Shown: piece by piece, positions 15,409 through 22,724 of the stretch
How positions within the stretch are numbered: the stretch's first letter is position 1
Layout of the letters: each line of letters opens with the position of its first letter
From: Cyclobacteriaceae bacterium
Lineage (GTDB): Bacteria; Bacteroidota; Bacteroidia; Cytophagales; Cyclobacteriaceae
Assembly (NCBI GenBank): GCA_029882675.1
Contig: JAOUKJ010000007.1
Location: 1-22,724, forward strand
Direction of reading: 5' to 3'
DNA: 22,724 bases
Translations under genes and position numbers: made by a program
Notes under the pieces: generated by a model
Databases searched by the model: none
Seen by the model: the letters and a program-made list of their open reading frames with translations, nothing else
Told to the model about the DNA's origin: nothing

Positions 15409-15864
15409 CTAATCCTGATCGTTCAATACTTTATACAAGTCTGACCGTGTAATTTTTAACTGACGGTAAAAATTTACATGTGTGACGAGGATATTCAGAA
15501 TGAGTCCGCCCAATGCCATAAGCCCAAGAAAAAGATCATTGCGTATAAACCAAAGGACTAATGCGAAAAAAAAGGAAGTAACCGACCAGAAAACAACGTA
15601 CATGCGTGTGGAAAACTCAAGGGTATACGTAAGAAAAAGGATACTACCCCGGGAGGTATTTTCTATGCGTCCTTTAATCTGAGGTTTAAAATTCTCAACC
15701 CTTTCGGTAATTCGGGTAAGGTTTAGCGTGTTCCCCTGAACCTTACCTGTAAACACTTTCTTGTCCTTTTTTCTTTTATGATCCACTGATTGATTCAACA
15801 AATTAAGAACTTCTTCAGCCTTTTTTGTCAATACAATCGTTTCTTTTCGATAGGGGAGAATCAT
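15409..15864 (-). CDS. Hypothetical membrane protein with two transmembrane helices
   Basis: I do not recognise this 151-residue protein. The first 85 residues are polar and basic (Lys/Arg-rich around 30-36), and two hydrophobic helices follow at about 88-107 and 110-130, connected by a very short RND turn. A short polar tail of about 20 residues ends in KVLNDQD. The pattern suggests a hairpin-anchored inner-membrane protein with most of its mass on the cytoplasmic side by the positive-inside rule. The ATG overlaps the ridA stop by 4 bases (ATGA), so it is translationally coupled to ridA and very likely a real gene. Function is unknown. Confidence 0.75.
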   Translation of the reverse strand: MILPYRKETIVLTKKAEEVLNLLNQSVDHKRKKDKKVFTGKVQGNTLNLTRITERVENFKPQIKGRIENTSRGSILFLTYTLEFSTRMYVVFWSVTSFFFALVLWFIRNDLFLGLMALGGLILNILVTHVNFYRQLKITRSDLYKVLNDQD

Positions 15865-16241
15865 TTTATCGCTATGCAGGAAATTTCTACATTCACATAC
15901 TTTGGCAATGCACTTACTTCCACCGTTTCCCGGGCTGGCGGGTTCTTTGGGAAATGTTGCCCATATACCTCGTTAATAGCACTAAAATTGCCCATATCAC
16001 CAACAAATATCGAACACTTTACCACATTTGAAAAATCCATATCCGCAGCCATAAGAATATTCTTAAGGTTTTTCATCACCTGCGCTGTTTCTTCCCTGAT
16101 ATCACCTTTCACCACTTCTCCTGTTGTCGGATCAATGGCTATCTGGCCCGATACATAGAGTGTATTTCCCGCTAACACACTTTGGGAATATGGCCCGATG
16201 GGTGCCGGCGCTTTCTCTGTATTAATTATTTGTTTATTCAT
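15861..16241 (-). CDS. ridA: RidA family protein (reactive intermediate / imine deaminase)
   Basis: RidA hydrolyses reactive enamine/imine intermediates released by PLP-dependent enzymes, giving 2-ketoacids and ammonia. The 126-residue length is canonical. The start NKQIINTEKAPAPIGPYSQS is the RidA signature, followed by LYVSGQIAIDPTTGE. The catalytic-site arginine is in NPPARETVEVSALP and the conserved Glu is in NVEISCIAIK near the end, so an active deaminase is likely. It is cytoplasmic and trimeric by family. The gene lies 76 bases after the RNA methyltransferase gene and overlaps the downstream membrane-protein gene by 4 bases. No exact TANNTTTG was found in the gap upstream. Confidence 0.96.
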   Translation of the reverse strand: MNKQIINTEKAPAPIGPYSQSVLAGNTLYVSGQIAIDPTTGEVVKGDIREETAQVMKNLKNILMAADMDFSNVVKCSIFVGDMGNFSAINEVYGQHFPKNPPARETVEVSALPKYVNVEISCIAIK

Positions 16242-16317
16242 TTAGTATTCCGAAATTTTCAGGTAATTTAACGTACTATTTTCATACTCCAAAATAATAA
16301 GGCAGGGAATCACTATT

Positions 16318-16851
16318 TCACTGTTTCGTATAACCCCGGCTTATCTCCCACAAGGCAATGCCTACACTGACTGCAACATTGAGGGAATGCTTTGTGCCAT
16401 GTTGCGGTATTTCCAGACAGGCATCACATAATTCCATAATTTCATCGCTCACACCAAATACCTCATTTCCAAAAACAAGAATATATTTCTGGTCATTACG
16501 AAGATCAAAACGATCTATAGGAATACTTCCTTCGGCCTGTTCGATGGCGATAATGAGGTGGCCCTCAGCTTTTAATTTTTTCGCCAGCTCAACGGCATTT
16601 TCATGATATTCCCACTCCACTGATTCTGTAGCCCCAAGAGCCGTTTTATGTATTTCGCGATGGGGTGGCTTTCCGGTAATGCCCGTGAGGAACATCTTGT
16701 CTATGCAAAAAGCATCAGCAGTCCGAAAGGCGGATCCTACATTATGCATACTTCGGATATTATCAAGCATTACACATACGGGTACCTTATTCATTTGCCT
16801 GTACTCTTCTAATGAGGCCCTGCCCAGTTCTTCCAGCTTTAACTTTTTCAA
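16318..16851 (-). CDS. SpoU/TrmH-family RNA 2'-O-ribose methyltransferase
   Basis: The SPOUT-fold enzyme would transfer a methyl group from SAM to a ribose of tRNA or rRNA. The three SpoU motifs are visible: VMLDNIRSMHNVGSAFRTAD (motif 1 with Asn and Arg), ILVFGNEVFGVSDEI (motif 2) and LEIPQHGTKHSLNVAVSVGI (motif 3). The target base cannot be told. The frame is open up to a GTG at 16920 (200 residues). I prefer the TTG at 16851 (177 residues, beginning LKKLKLEELGRASLEEY) because the usual family N-terminus starts there, and an exact TANNTTTG lies just upstream at 16871-16864. It is divergent from guaB and heads the ridA-gltX cluster. Confidence 0.9.
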   Translation of the reverse strand: MKKLKLEELGRASLEEYRQMNKVPVCVMLDNIRSMHNVGSAFRTADAFCIDKMFLTGITGKPPHREIHKTALGATESVEWEYHENAVELAKKLKAEGHLIIAIEQAEGSIPIDRFDLRNDQKYILVFGNEVFGVSDEIMELCDACLEIPQHGTKHSLNVAVSVGIALWEISRGYTKQ

Positions 16852-16863
16852 TACTTTTTTTCC

Positions 16864-16871
16864 CAAAATTA
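16864..16871 (-). promoter_or_regulatory. Putative -7 promoter element for the RNA methyltransferase gene
   Basis: On the minus strand TAATTTTG matches TANNTTTG. It ends 12 bases before the TTG at 16851 but falls inside the longer frame that begins at the GTG at 16920, which argues against the longer protein. No -33 TTG was identified. Confidence 0.4.
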
Positions 16872-16979
16872 ACGATACAAAAACTTCTCTCCATGCATTT
16901 ATAATGATATCCTTGGGCACCGAAAAAAATTCTCATTTTAATAAGCATGAAATATGTTTTTTAATTCCGGGAACCATCG

Positions 16980-16987
16980 TACTTTTG
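16980..16987 (+). promoter_or_regulatory. Putative -7 promoter element for guaB
   Basis: TACTTTTG matches TANNTTTG exactly and ends 32 bases before the guaB ATG at 17020. An in-frame upstream ATG at 16954 lies before this element, so it would not be on the transcript. No -33 TTG is present, but a T-rich tract occurs at 16957-16962. Confidence 0.5.
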
Positions 16988-17019
16988 TCCCGCAAATAAT
17001 ACAACGAATTATTTGCACA

Positions 17020-18489
17020 ATGCTTAAAGATCAATCCAAATTCCTTTACGAGGCACTCACATACGATGACGTACTGTTACTGCCCGCCCACTCTGAAGTT
17101 TTACCCCGCGATACTGAGACCACTTCGAGGCTCACAAAAAACATAAAACTGAATATTCCGCTGGTTTCGGCAGCTATGGATACCGTAACGGAATTTGACC
17201 TTGCTATTGCCATAGCATTAGAGGGGGGACTAGGTTTTATTCATAAAAATATGACCAAGGAAAAGCAGGCCGAGCATGTGAGAAAGGTCAAGCGTTCCCA
17301 AAGTGGAATGATCCTTGATCCCATCACATTACATGTGGAGTCAAAGGTCAGCGATGCCCTCAACATCATGGCTGAATATAATATCGGGGGTATTCCGGTA
17401 GTTACTGAGAAAAACAAACTGCTGGGCATCATCACCAACCGCGATTTGCGTTTCCAGAAAGACATGGATGCACGTGTCAGGGACATTATGACCAAAGAAG
17501 ACCTGATTACAGCCGGGGAGGGTATAGACCTCGATGAAGCCGAAGATATTTTACAGAATTATAAGATTGAGAAATTGCCCATCGTAAATAAGGAAGGCAT
17601 ACTTACCGGACTTATTACCTATAAAGACATCCTCAAAAAGAAAGACAGGCCACAGGCTTGTAAAGACCAATATGGCCGACTCCGTGCAGGTGCTGCGGTA
17701 GGTGTCACTCCGGACATGTTTGAACGTATAGAGCTGCTGATCCGCGCCGGTGTTGACGTAGTGAGTATCGATACCGCTCATGGACATTCCAAAGGAGTAC
17801 TGGACGCCACAAAAAAGGTAAAGGCTGAATTTCCCGATCTGGAACTTATCGTGGGTAACGTAGCCACCGGTGAAGGAGCGCTGGCCCTGGCAAAAGCAGG
17901 TGCTGATGGAGTGAAGATTGGTGTAGGCCCCGGGAGCATTTGTACTACCCGTGTGATAGCCGGTGTCGGTGTGCCACAACTGTCTGCAGTATATGAGGCG
18001 TATAAAGCAGTGAAGGATCTGGGGGTGCCTATTATTGCCGATGGCGGCGTTCGTTTCTCGGGTGATATTGTAAAGGCCCTGGCTGGTGGTGCCGATAGCG
18101 TGATGATTGGCTCACTGCTGGCAGGTACAGATGAGGCCCCGGGAGAAATGGTACTACTGGAAGGACGTAAATTCAAAACGTATAGAGGTATGGGGTCACT
18201 TGAAGCTATGGACGATGGCTCAAAAGACCGCTATTTTCAGGATGCCGAAGAAGACATAAAGAAATTGGTTCCCGAAGGCATATCCGGAAGGGTTCCCTAT
18301 AAAGGCCTGGTCTCGGAAGTATTATATCAGCTCGTTGGTGGATTGAAGGCCGGCATGGGATACTGCGGTGCAAAAACCATCGAAGAATTGAAAGATGCTA
18401 AATTTGTAAAAATAACAGCGGCCGGAGTTGCTGAAAGTCACCCCCATGATGTAGCCATCACACGTGAGGCACCCAACTACAGCAGGTAG
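17020..18489 (+). CDS. guaB: Inosine-5'-monophosphate dehydrogenase
   Basis: IMPDH oxidises IMP to XMP with NAD, the committed step to GMP. The 489 residues from the ATG at 17020 match the family's usual length. The protein begins LKDQSKFLYEALTYDDVLLL, and the barrel carries the catalytic loop GPGSICTTRVIAGVG with Cys308. Two CBS repeats are inserted at about residues 95-210 (ILDPITLHVESKVSDALNIM, then DIMTKEDLITAGEGIDLDEA), and the flap RGMGSLEAM is followed by DRYFQ. The frame also opens at an ATG at 16954, adding 22 residues, but a promoter element lies between the two. It is divergent from the RNA methyltransferase gene. With purD it is the second purine gene here, but they are not linked. 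Confidence 0.98.
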   Translation: MLKDQSKFLYEALTYDDVLLLPAHSEVLPRDTETTSRLTKNIKLNIPLVSAAMDTVTEFDLAIAIALEGGLGFIHKNMTKEKQAEHVRKVKRSQSGMILDPITLHVESKVSDALNIMAEYNIGGIPVVTEKNKLLGIITNRDLRFQKDMDARVRDIMTKEDLITAGEGIDLDEAEDILQNYKIEKLPIVNKEGILTGLITYKDILKKKDRPQACKDQYGRLRAGAAVGVTPDMFERIELLIRAGVDVVSIDTAHGHSKGVLDATKKVKAEFPDLELIVGNVATGEGALALAKAGADGVKIGVGPGSICTTRVIAGVGVPQLSAVYEAYKAVKDLGVPIIADGGVRFSGDIVKALAGGADSVMIGSLLAGTDEAPGEMVLLEGRKFKTYRGMGSLEAMDDGSKDRYFQDAEEDIKKLVPEGISGRVPYKGLVSEVLYQLVGGLKAGMGYCGAKTIEELKDAKFVKITAAGVAESHPHDVAITREAPNYSR

Positions 18490-18560
18490 TGTATTTTGGT
18501 ATAAATTGCTTAATTTGCCGTTGGTTTTAATCCCTTAAGAATGGGCACAAAAGGCATATT

Positions 18561-20621
18561 ATGTTCAAAGCAAAAGCCATAGCACGATTAGCGGCCTTCC
18601 TTGCTACGGTGGCTTGGTTTACCTGGCTTGTGACTGGTGTGTCCAATATATTCAGCCATAACAACGCCCTTCCGCTTGAAGTAAACCCGCAAGTACCACT
18701 CATTGCAGTAAACCTGTTTTTGCTGTTTATGTACGTTTTTTACAAGTACCGGATAGAACGGGCCGATAATGTCAATTTTATTGACCTCCTCTGGAGAGTG
18801 TTTGTTACAGGGCTGATTACCACTGTAATTTCAATTTTTTTTAAGGTTATTATGATATTACTGGGAGAAACTGCCCTCACCCAGGATTCCATGTTTCTCT
18901 TTTTTATCTATACGGTCAATTTTGGATTAATGTCCTCCGTGCTTATCTCGTCTTTTTCGGTATTCCGCAGACTGATATTATATCAAAAATCCAAAATACT
19001 CATCACAGTTTGGAAAGTCTTTCACTATGGGCTACTCGTCAGCCTGGTATATAATGTATTGCCCTTTCCTTTTTTAAATAATATTTTCCAATACTACCTC
19101 TTCTTTTTGGTCGTACTGGGGTTAGTTCTTTCGGCCAATATGAAATGGGTAGCCTACCTTAATTTTCGACAAAAGTGGAAAGGCATATTGCTCATTGGAC
19201 TCGCCCTGTTCTATATGGGTTATTTTATTTGGACAATATACAATTTATCAACTGACTTTGATACACTGGGTATCCCCTATAACGACTATAAAGAAAATGT
19301 ATTCTTTATAGCGCTTATCGCCTTTATCTTTGTCTATACCCTTTTTTCCCTGCTTGTGCTCTTGTTCAACCTGCCCACTTCTTCGGTCTTTGAGCAAAAA
19401 CTGGAAGAGGTGGTCAATTTTCAAAAACTCAGCCAGTCTATTCAGACCGAACAAAGTGAAGACCGGGTGTACGATATCCTGCTTGAAAGTTCAGTAAGTA
19501 CGGTATTCGCCCAGGCCGCCTGGTTAGAACTCAATCATATTTCAAGCCCCGTATATTATTGCTATAACATTTCAGAAGATGAAATAAAAAAGATCAAAGC
19601 CCATCTGGAGAAGAAAAAAGTAAAAGGCATATTGGAAAAGGGCCCTGACAAAACACGTAACCTCACCCGTGTACTTCGATCTATAGGAGGCTCTCGCTTT
19701 CGCTCCATGATTGTAGCACCGGTAGTAGTTAAAAATGAGCAGATTGGGGTTATTGCCCTGCTCAAAGAAGTGAGTGATGGTTTTAACAGGGAAATGGAGC
19801 AAATCGTTTCTACGTTTGCTAATCAGGCGGGTATTTCAATTGAAAACTTCAGACTGCTCAGTGAGGCTCTTCAGAATGAGCGGTATATGGAGGAATTGAA
19901 AATCGCTAAAAGAGTACAAAGCAGCCTGTTGCCGGCGGAACCTGAGAGTAATAGTGATTTTGATATTGTGGCCTTTTCAGGTGCTGCTGACGAGGTAGGT
20001 GGTGATTATTACGATACACATAAAATCAATGATCATAAAATTGCCCTGATAATTGGCGATGTCAGTGGAAAGGGAACCTCAGCAGCATTTCATATGTCGC
20101 AAATGAAAGGTATTTTTCAAAGTTTAGGACAACTAAACCTTTCTCCAAAATTATTTTTAATAAAGGCGAACAATGCCCTGAGCAGATGTCTTGACAAAGC
20201 ATCTTTCATTACAGCCACCTACTTTATGATTGACAGTAAGCGCAAAAAAGTGTCTTTTGCCCGGGCAGGTCATTGTCCTACATTGTATTTCAAAAAGAAA
20301 AAAAACAAAGTTGATTTTTTCAAAAACAAAGGGTTAGGTTTAGGCATCTTACGCAATGAAAGTTTTGAAGACTATATTCAGGAAAGTCAGTTTTCTTATG
20401 ACCCGGGAGATATTTTTGTCCTTTATACCGATGGAATCACGGAAGCCAAAAATAAAAAAGGGGAAGAATATGGTTATGACAGGCTGATCGATATCCTTGA
20501 TGCACACACTGAATCCGAACCGGGAAATATCAGGGAAGCGATTATCGCCGACTTGTATAAGTTTATAGAATCAGAAACCCTGGATGATGACTATACAATA
20601 GTAATTGTTAAGTTCAATTGA
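18561..20621 (+). CDS. Membrane-anchored GAF and PP2C (SpoIIE/RsbU-type) serine phosphatase
   Basis: The 686-residue protein has three parts. Residues 1-270 hold about eight hydrophobic helices with short loops. Residues 285-435 resemble a GAF sensor domain (STVFAQAAWLELNHISSPVY, then MIVAPVVVKNEQIGVIALL). From about 445 a helical linker ELKIAKRVQSSLLPAEP leads into the PP2C-type phosphatase. Its metal-binding residues are in place: EVGGDYYD with Asp482, GDVSGKGTSAA with Asp500, LYTDGITEA with Asp624, and DDDY with Asp675-677. It probably dephosphorylates the STAS protein encoded 47 bases downstream, as RsbU and SpoIIE do. The signal sensed by the membrane or GAF part is unknown. No convincing promoter was found in the 71-base gap after guaB. 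Confidence 0.93.
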   Translation: MFKAKAIARLAAFLATVAWFTWLVTGVSNIFSHNNALPLEVNPQVPLIAVNLFLLFMYVFYKYRIERADNVNFIDLLWRVFVTGLITTVISIFFKVIMILLGETALTQDSMFLFFIYTVNFGLMSSVLISSFSVFRRLILYQKSKILITVWKVFHYGLLVSLVYNVLPFPFLNNIFQYYLFFLVVLGLVLSANMKWVAYLNFRQKWKGILLIGLALFYMGYFIWTIYNLSTDFDTLGIPYNDYKENVFFIALIAFIFVYTLFSLLVLLFNLPTSSVFEQKLEEVVNFQKLSQSIQTEQSEDRVYDILLESSVSTVFAQAAWLELNHISSPVYYCYNISEDEIKKIKAHLEKKKVKGILEKGPDKTRNLTRVLRSIGGSRFRSMIVAPVVVKNEQIGVIALLKEVSDGFNREMEQIVSTFANQAGISIENFRLLSEALQNERYMEELKIAKRVQSSLLPAEPESNSDFDIVAFSGAADEVGGDYYDTHKINDHKIALIIGDVSGKGTSAAFHMSQMKGIFQSLGQLNLSPKLFLIKANNALSRCLDKASFITATYFMIDSKRKKVSFARAGHCPTLYFKKKKNKVDFFKNKGLGLGILRNESFEDYIQESQFSYDPGDIFVLYTDGITEAKNKKGEEYGYDRLIDILDAHTESEPGNIREAIIADLYKFIESETLDDDYTIVIVKFN

Positions 20622-20668
20622 GTCAATAATGATAAACAACCTATATCCTGTAAATACGTTTAAAAGCT

Positions 20669-21007
20669 ATGGTAGATATTAAAACAATTAATGAAAAAGG
20701 CATTGAAGTGTTGAAAATTGTTGGTGAAGTCGATGCGAGCTCATCCATTCAACTTGACAAGGCCATCCACGATGTGCTGGAAAAAGGACATAAAAAGATC
20801 ATTGTAGATTGTGGTTCACTGGAATATATCTCTTCGGCCGGACTCGGAGTATTTATGTCTTACATCGAAGAAATGAAAAAAAATGGCGTGCAAATGGTGT
20901 TGGTAGGGCTAAATCCGAAAGTAAAGAATGTATTTGAGATTCTTGGGCTTGACCAACTTTTAAATACCGCAAAAAACAAAGAAGAGGGAAAGATAATGAT
21001 GAAATGA
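20669..21007 (+). CDS. STAS-domain anti-sigma-factor antagonist (SpoIIAA/RsbV-like)
   Basis: The 112-residue protein is a single STAS domain. Its hallmarks are the strand LKIVGEVDASSSIQLDKAI and the loop YISSAGLGVF, in which Ser56 aligns with the serine of SpoIIAA/RsbV that is phosphorylated by the cognate kinase. A lysine-rich tail KNKEEGKIMMK is longer than in minimal RsbV. By family, the dephosphorylated form binds the anti-sigma kinase. It lies between the PP2C phosphatase gene and the kinase gene, with a 4-base overlap with the latter, so the three are one unit. Whether the target is a sigma factor is not shown. Confidence 0.95.
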   Translation: MVDIKTINEKGIEVLKIVGEVDASSSIQLDKAIHDVLEKGHKKIIVDCGSLEYISSAGLGVFMSYIEEMKKNGVQMVLVGLNPKVKNVFEILGLDQLLNTAKNKEEGKIMMK

Positions 21008-21423
21008 AGTACAGTTGTACCATACCATGTGAAAAGGAAAAGCTAAAAGACTTAAGGGAATTTGTACAGGCTTCATTGAATAATCATGACCTGTCTGAAC
21101 AGGATATTAGTGCACTGGTCATCGCGATCGATGAGATATGTGCCAACCTCATCATCCATTCTCACAAGTGTAATCCCGGCCATTCCATTGAATTGGTGAT
21201 AAAAATTTTAAAGGACAAAGGCATTGAATTTAACATTTTTGACTGTGGTGAAAAATTTGACATTAATAATTACACCCCTCCCAGTATTGAAGAAATTATT
21301 AAAACCAGACGTAAAGGGGGCATAGGCCTTATCCTGGTGAAGAAGATCATGGACGAAATTGAGTTCTTGCCCGGCCCTGATCAGAATATTTGCAGACTAT
21401 TCAAAAAAATCCGGGTTCACTGA
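21004..21423 (+). CDS. Anti-sigma-factor-type serine kinase, HATPase_c_2 (RsbW/SpoIIAB-like)
   Basis: The 139-residue protein is a stand-alone GHKL ATP-binding domain. The N box is AIDEICANLIIHSH with Glu44 and Asn48. The G1 box is FDCGEKFD with Asp80 and Gly82, but Lys84 replaces the second glycine of D-x-G-x-G. The G2 box is RKGGIGLILVKKIMDE. Family members phosphorylate the STAS partner and bind a regulated target, classically a sigma factor. The start overlaps the STAS stop by 4 bases (ATGA), a typical RsbV-RsbW arrangement that keeps the two in balance. No sigma-factor gene follows, so the third partner is unknown. It might bind another regulator or a structural protein. Confidence 0.93.
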   Translation: MKYSCTIPCEKEKLKDLREFVQASLNNHDLSEQDISALVIAIDEICANLIIHSHKCNPGHSIELVIKILKDKGIEFNIFDCGEKFDINNYTPPSIEEIIKTRRKGGIGLILVKKIMDEIEFLPGPDQNICRLFKKIRVH

Positions 21424-21470
21424 AATGACCCCGGTATTCAATAAACCATTATAATTTAGAATTAAAATCA

Positions 21471-22724
21471 ATGAGAATATTTTTCATTTTGACATTCGTA
21501 TGTGGCCTTTTTAGCCAGGGACAGGGTCAACAGGTATTATTTAGTATAGACGAACAACCTACATATTCAGATGAGTTTATTCATGTATATAAGAAAAACA
21601 ATTTCAATAATGAAAACGCCTTCACCCGTCCTGATATTGATTCCTACCTGGATTTATTTATAAACTTTAAACTAAAAGTGAGCGAAGCCAGGTCGTTGGG
21701 ACTGGATACCCTTTCTGTCTTGAAAGAAGAGTTCAATACCTACCGGGAACAACTTAAAAAGCCTTATCTCTCTGATAATCAGATGACAGATGCCCTGATC
21801 AGGGAAGCCTATGACCGATATCTACAGGAAGTCCATGCTGCTCATATTTTAATCAGAATAGCCCCGGATGCTTCTCCTACAGATACCTTAAAGGCCTGGC
21901 AACGTATCAATGATATACGCAACAAAGCTCTCCAGGAACAGGATTTCAATGAGCTGGCACGTCAGTTTTCCGAGGATCCCAGCGCCCGGCAAAATGCAGG
22001 CGATCTGGGTTATTTCACCTCCATGCAAATGGTTTATCCCTTTGAATCAGCTGCATATCACACGCCGGTTGGAGAAATATCATCCCCCATTAGGACACAG
22101 TTTGGTTATCACATTATTAAAGTGCTGGACAAAATGCCAGCCCGGGGAAAGGTTCATGCGGCCCATATCATGGTACGCACCTCCGAAAACATCAGTCCGC
22201 AAGACTCAATAACTGCCCGAAACAGGATTTTCGAAATATATGAACGCCTTACAGCCGGGCATGATTGGGACGAAGCGTGCGGAATGTACAGTGAAGATGC
22301 CTCTACCAGTAATAACGGCGGTGAACTCCGGCCCTTTAGTCCCGGGATGATGCCCACCCCATTTGGTGAATATGCCCTCGCGCTGGACCATCCCGGAGAT
22401 TATAGCGATCCTTTCCAGACAGCTTATGGGTGGCATATTGTAAAACTGATTGAACATCTGCCCATCGAATCCTTTGAATCGATGGAGCAGGTAATTCGCA
22501 ACAGAATAAAAAATGACAGCCGCGCTGACCTGGGCAGAAAATCAATGATCGACAAGCTCAAAAAGGAAAATGGCTTTGTCATCGATGAAAAGGGCCAAGA
22601 AATGGCGTTGGAAATGATCACAAAACACACAACACCCAATGGCTTTGAACAACAATTGATTTTCACTGTAGGTAATAAGAAATTAACGGGAAAGGATTTT
22701 TCATCATTCCTGAAAAGCCTTTCT
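21471..22724 (+). CDS. Exported peptidyl-prolyl isomerase with two parvulin domains (3' truncated by window edge)
   Basis: The frame opens at ATG 21471 and is still open at the window end, giving 418 visible residues. It begins with a signal peptide (MRIFFILTFVCGLFSQGQG), so it is exported to the periplasm. Two parvulin (PpiC) domains follow. The first, about 120-220, has EVHAAHILIRI, FSEDPSARQNAGDLGYF and FGYHIIKVL. The second, about 228-328, has VHAAHIMVR, YSEDASTSNNGGELRPF and YGWHIVKLI. The N-terminal helical part (30-120) resembles the chaperone region of SurA-like foldases. A role in outer-membrane protein folding is inferred. TAATTTAG at 21452-21459, one mismatch from the -7 motif, lies 11 bases before the ATG and may be its promoter. 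The C-terminal part lies outside. Confidence 0.9.
   Translation, partial: MRIFFILTFVCGLFSQGQGQQVLFSIDEQPTYSDEFIHVYKKNNFNNENAFTRPDIDSYLDLFINFKLKVSEARSLGLDTLSVLKEEFNTYREQLKKPYLSDNQMTDALIREAYDRYLQEVHAAHILIRIAPDASPTDTLKAWQRINDIRNKALQEQDFNELARQFSEDPSARQNAGDLGYFTSMQMVYPFESAAYHTPVGEISSPIRTQFGYHIIKVLDKMPARGKVHAAHIMVRTSENISPQDSITARNRIFEIYERLTAGHDWDEACGMYSEDASTSNNGGELRPFSPGMMPTPFGEYALALDHPGDYSDPFQTAYGWHIVKLIEHLPIESFESMEQVIRNRIKNDSRADLGRKSMIDKLKKENGFVIDEKGQEMALEMITKHTTPNGFEQQLIFTVGNKKLTGKDFSSFLKSLS

Noticed and set aside
18561..21423. Stressosome cluster
   Set aside because: Only one STAS and one kinase gene are present; RsbR- and RsbT-like components are not seen in the window.

Overview
The window reads as a chromosomal segment of a gliding-lineage Bacteroidota, most likely order Cytophagales. 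Four things support this: a gldH-type lipoprotein gene, a PSP1/RicT gene directly upstream of it, the Bacteroidota -7 promoter motif TANNTTTG in front of many genes, and mostly absent Shine-Dalgarno sequences. Moderate GC, tight gene packing and uniform codon use point to ordinary core chromosome. I see no insertion sequence, phage gene, CRISPR array, tRNA or rRNA, and no gene-free stretch longer than about 140 bases.

Layout, left to right. Bases 1-613 hold the 3' end of recQ. A plus-strand cluster follows: purD, ricT and gldH (the last two overlap by 1 base), then trkA-trkH, a two-component potassium uptake system. A COG3575-type nucleotidyltransferase gene lies on the minus strand, tail to tail with trkH and head to head with a TANGO2/NRDE-family gene. 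Next is a small regulatory unit: a TetR-family repressor gene and an alpha/beta hydrolase gene, each preceded by the same AGACCG-N2-CGGTCT palindrome. An orphan MacB/LolD-type ABC ATPase gene is translationally coupled to a PduO-type cobalamin adenosyltransferase gene, followed by an exported sialidase-like beta-propeller gene and ahcY. A bidirectional terminator separates ahcY from a minus-strand cluster read right to left: an SpoU/TrmH RNA methyltransferase, ridA, a two-helix membrane protein, gltX and a 68-residue protein. guaB starts divergently from the methyltransferase.

The right end carries a three-gene partner-switching module: a membrane-anchored GAF-PP2C (SpoIIE/RsbU-like) phosphatase, a STAS anti-sigma-antagonist and an HATPase_c anti-sigma-type kinase, the last two overlapping by 4 bases. 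An exported twin-parvulin peptidyl-prolyl isomerase gene follows and runs off the window.

Most genes are housekeeping. The parts most worth a second look are the TetR/hydrolase operator pair, the partner-switching module whose output cannot be named from this window, several start-site corrections implied by promoter positions (guaB, the RNA methyltransferase, the sialidase-like gene), and a possibly leaderless NRDE gene.
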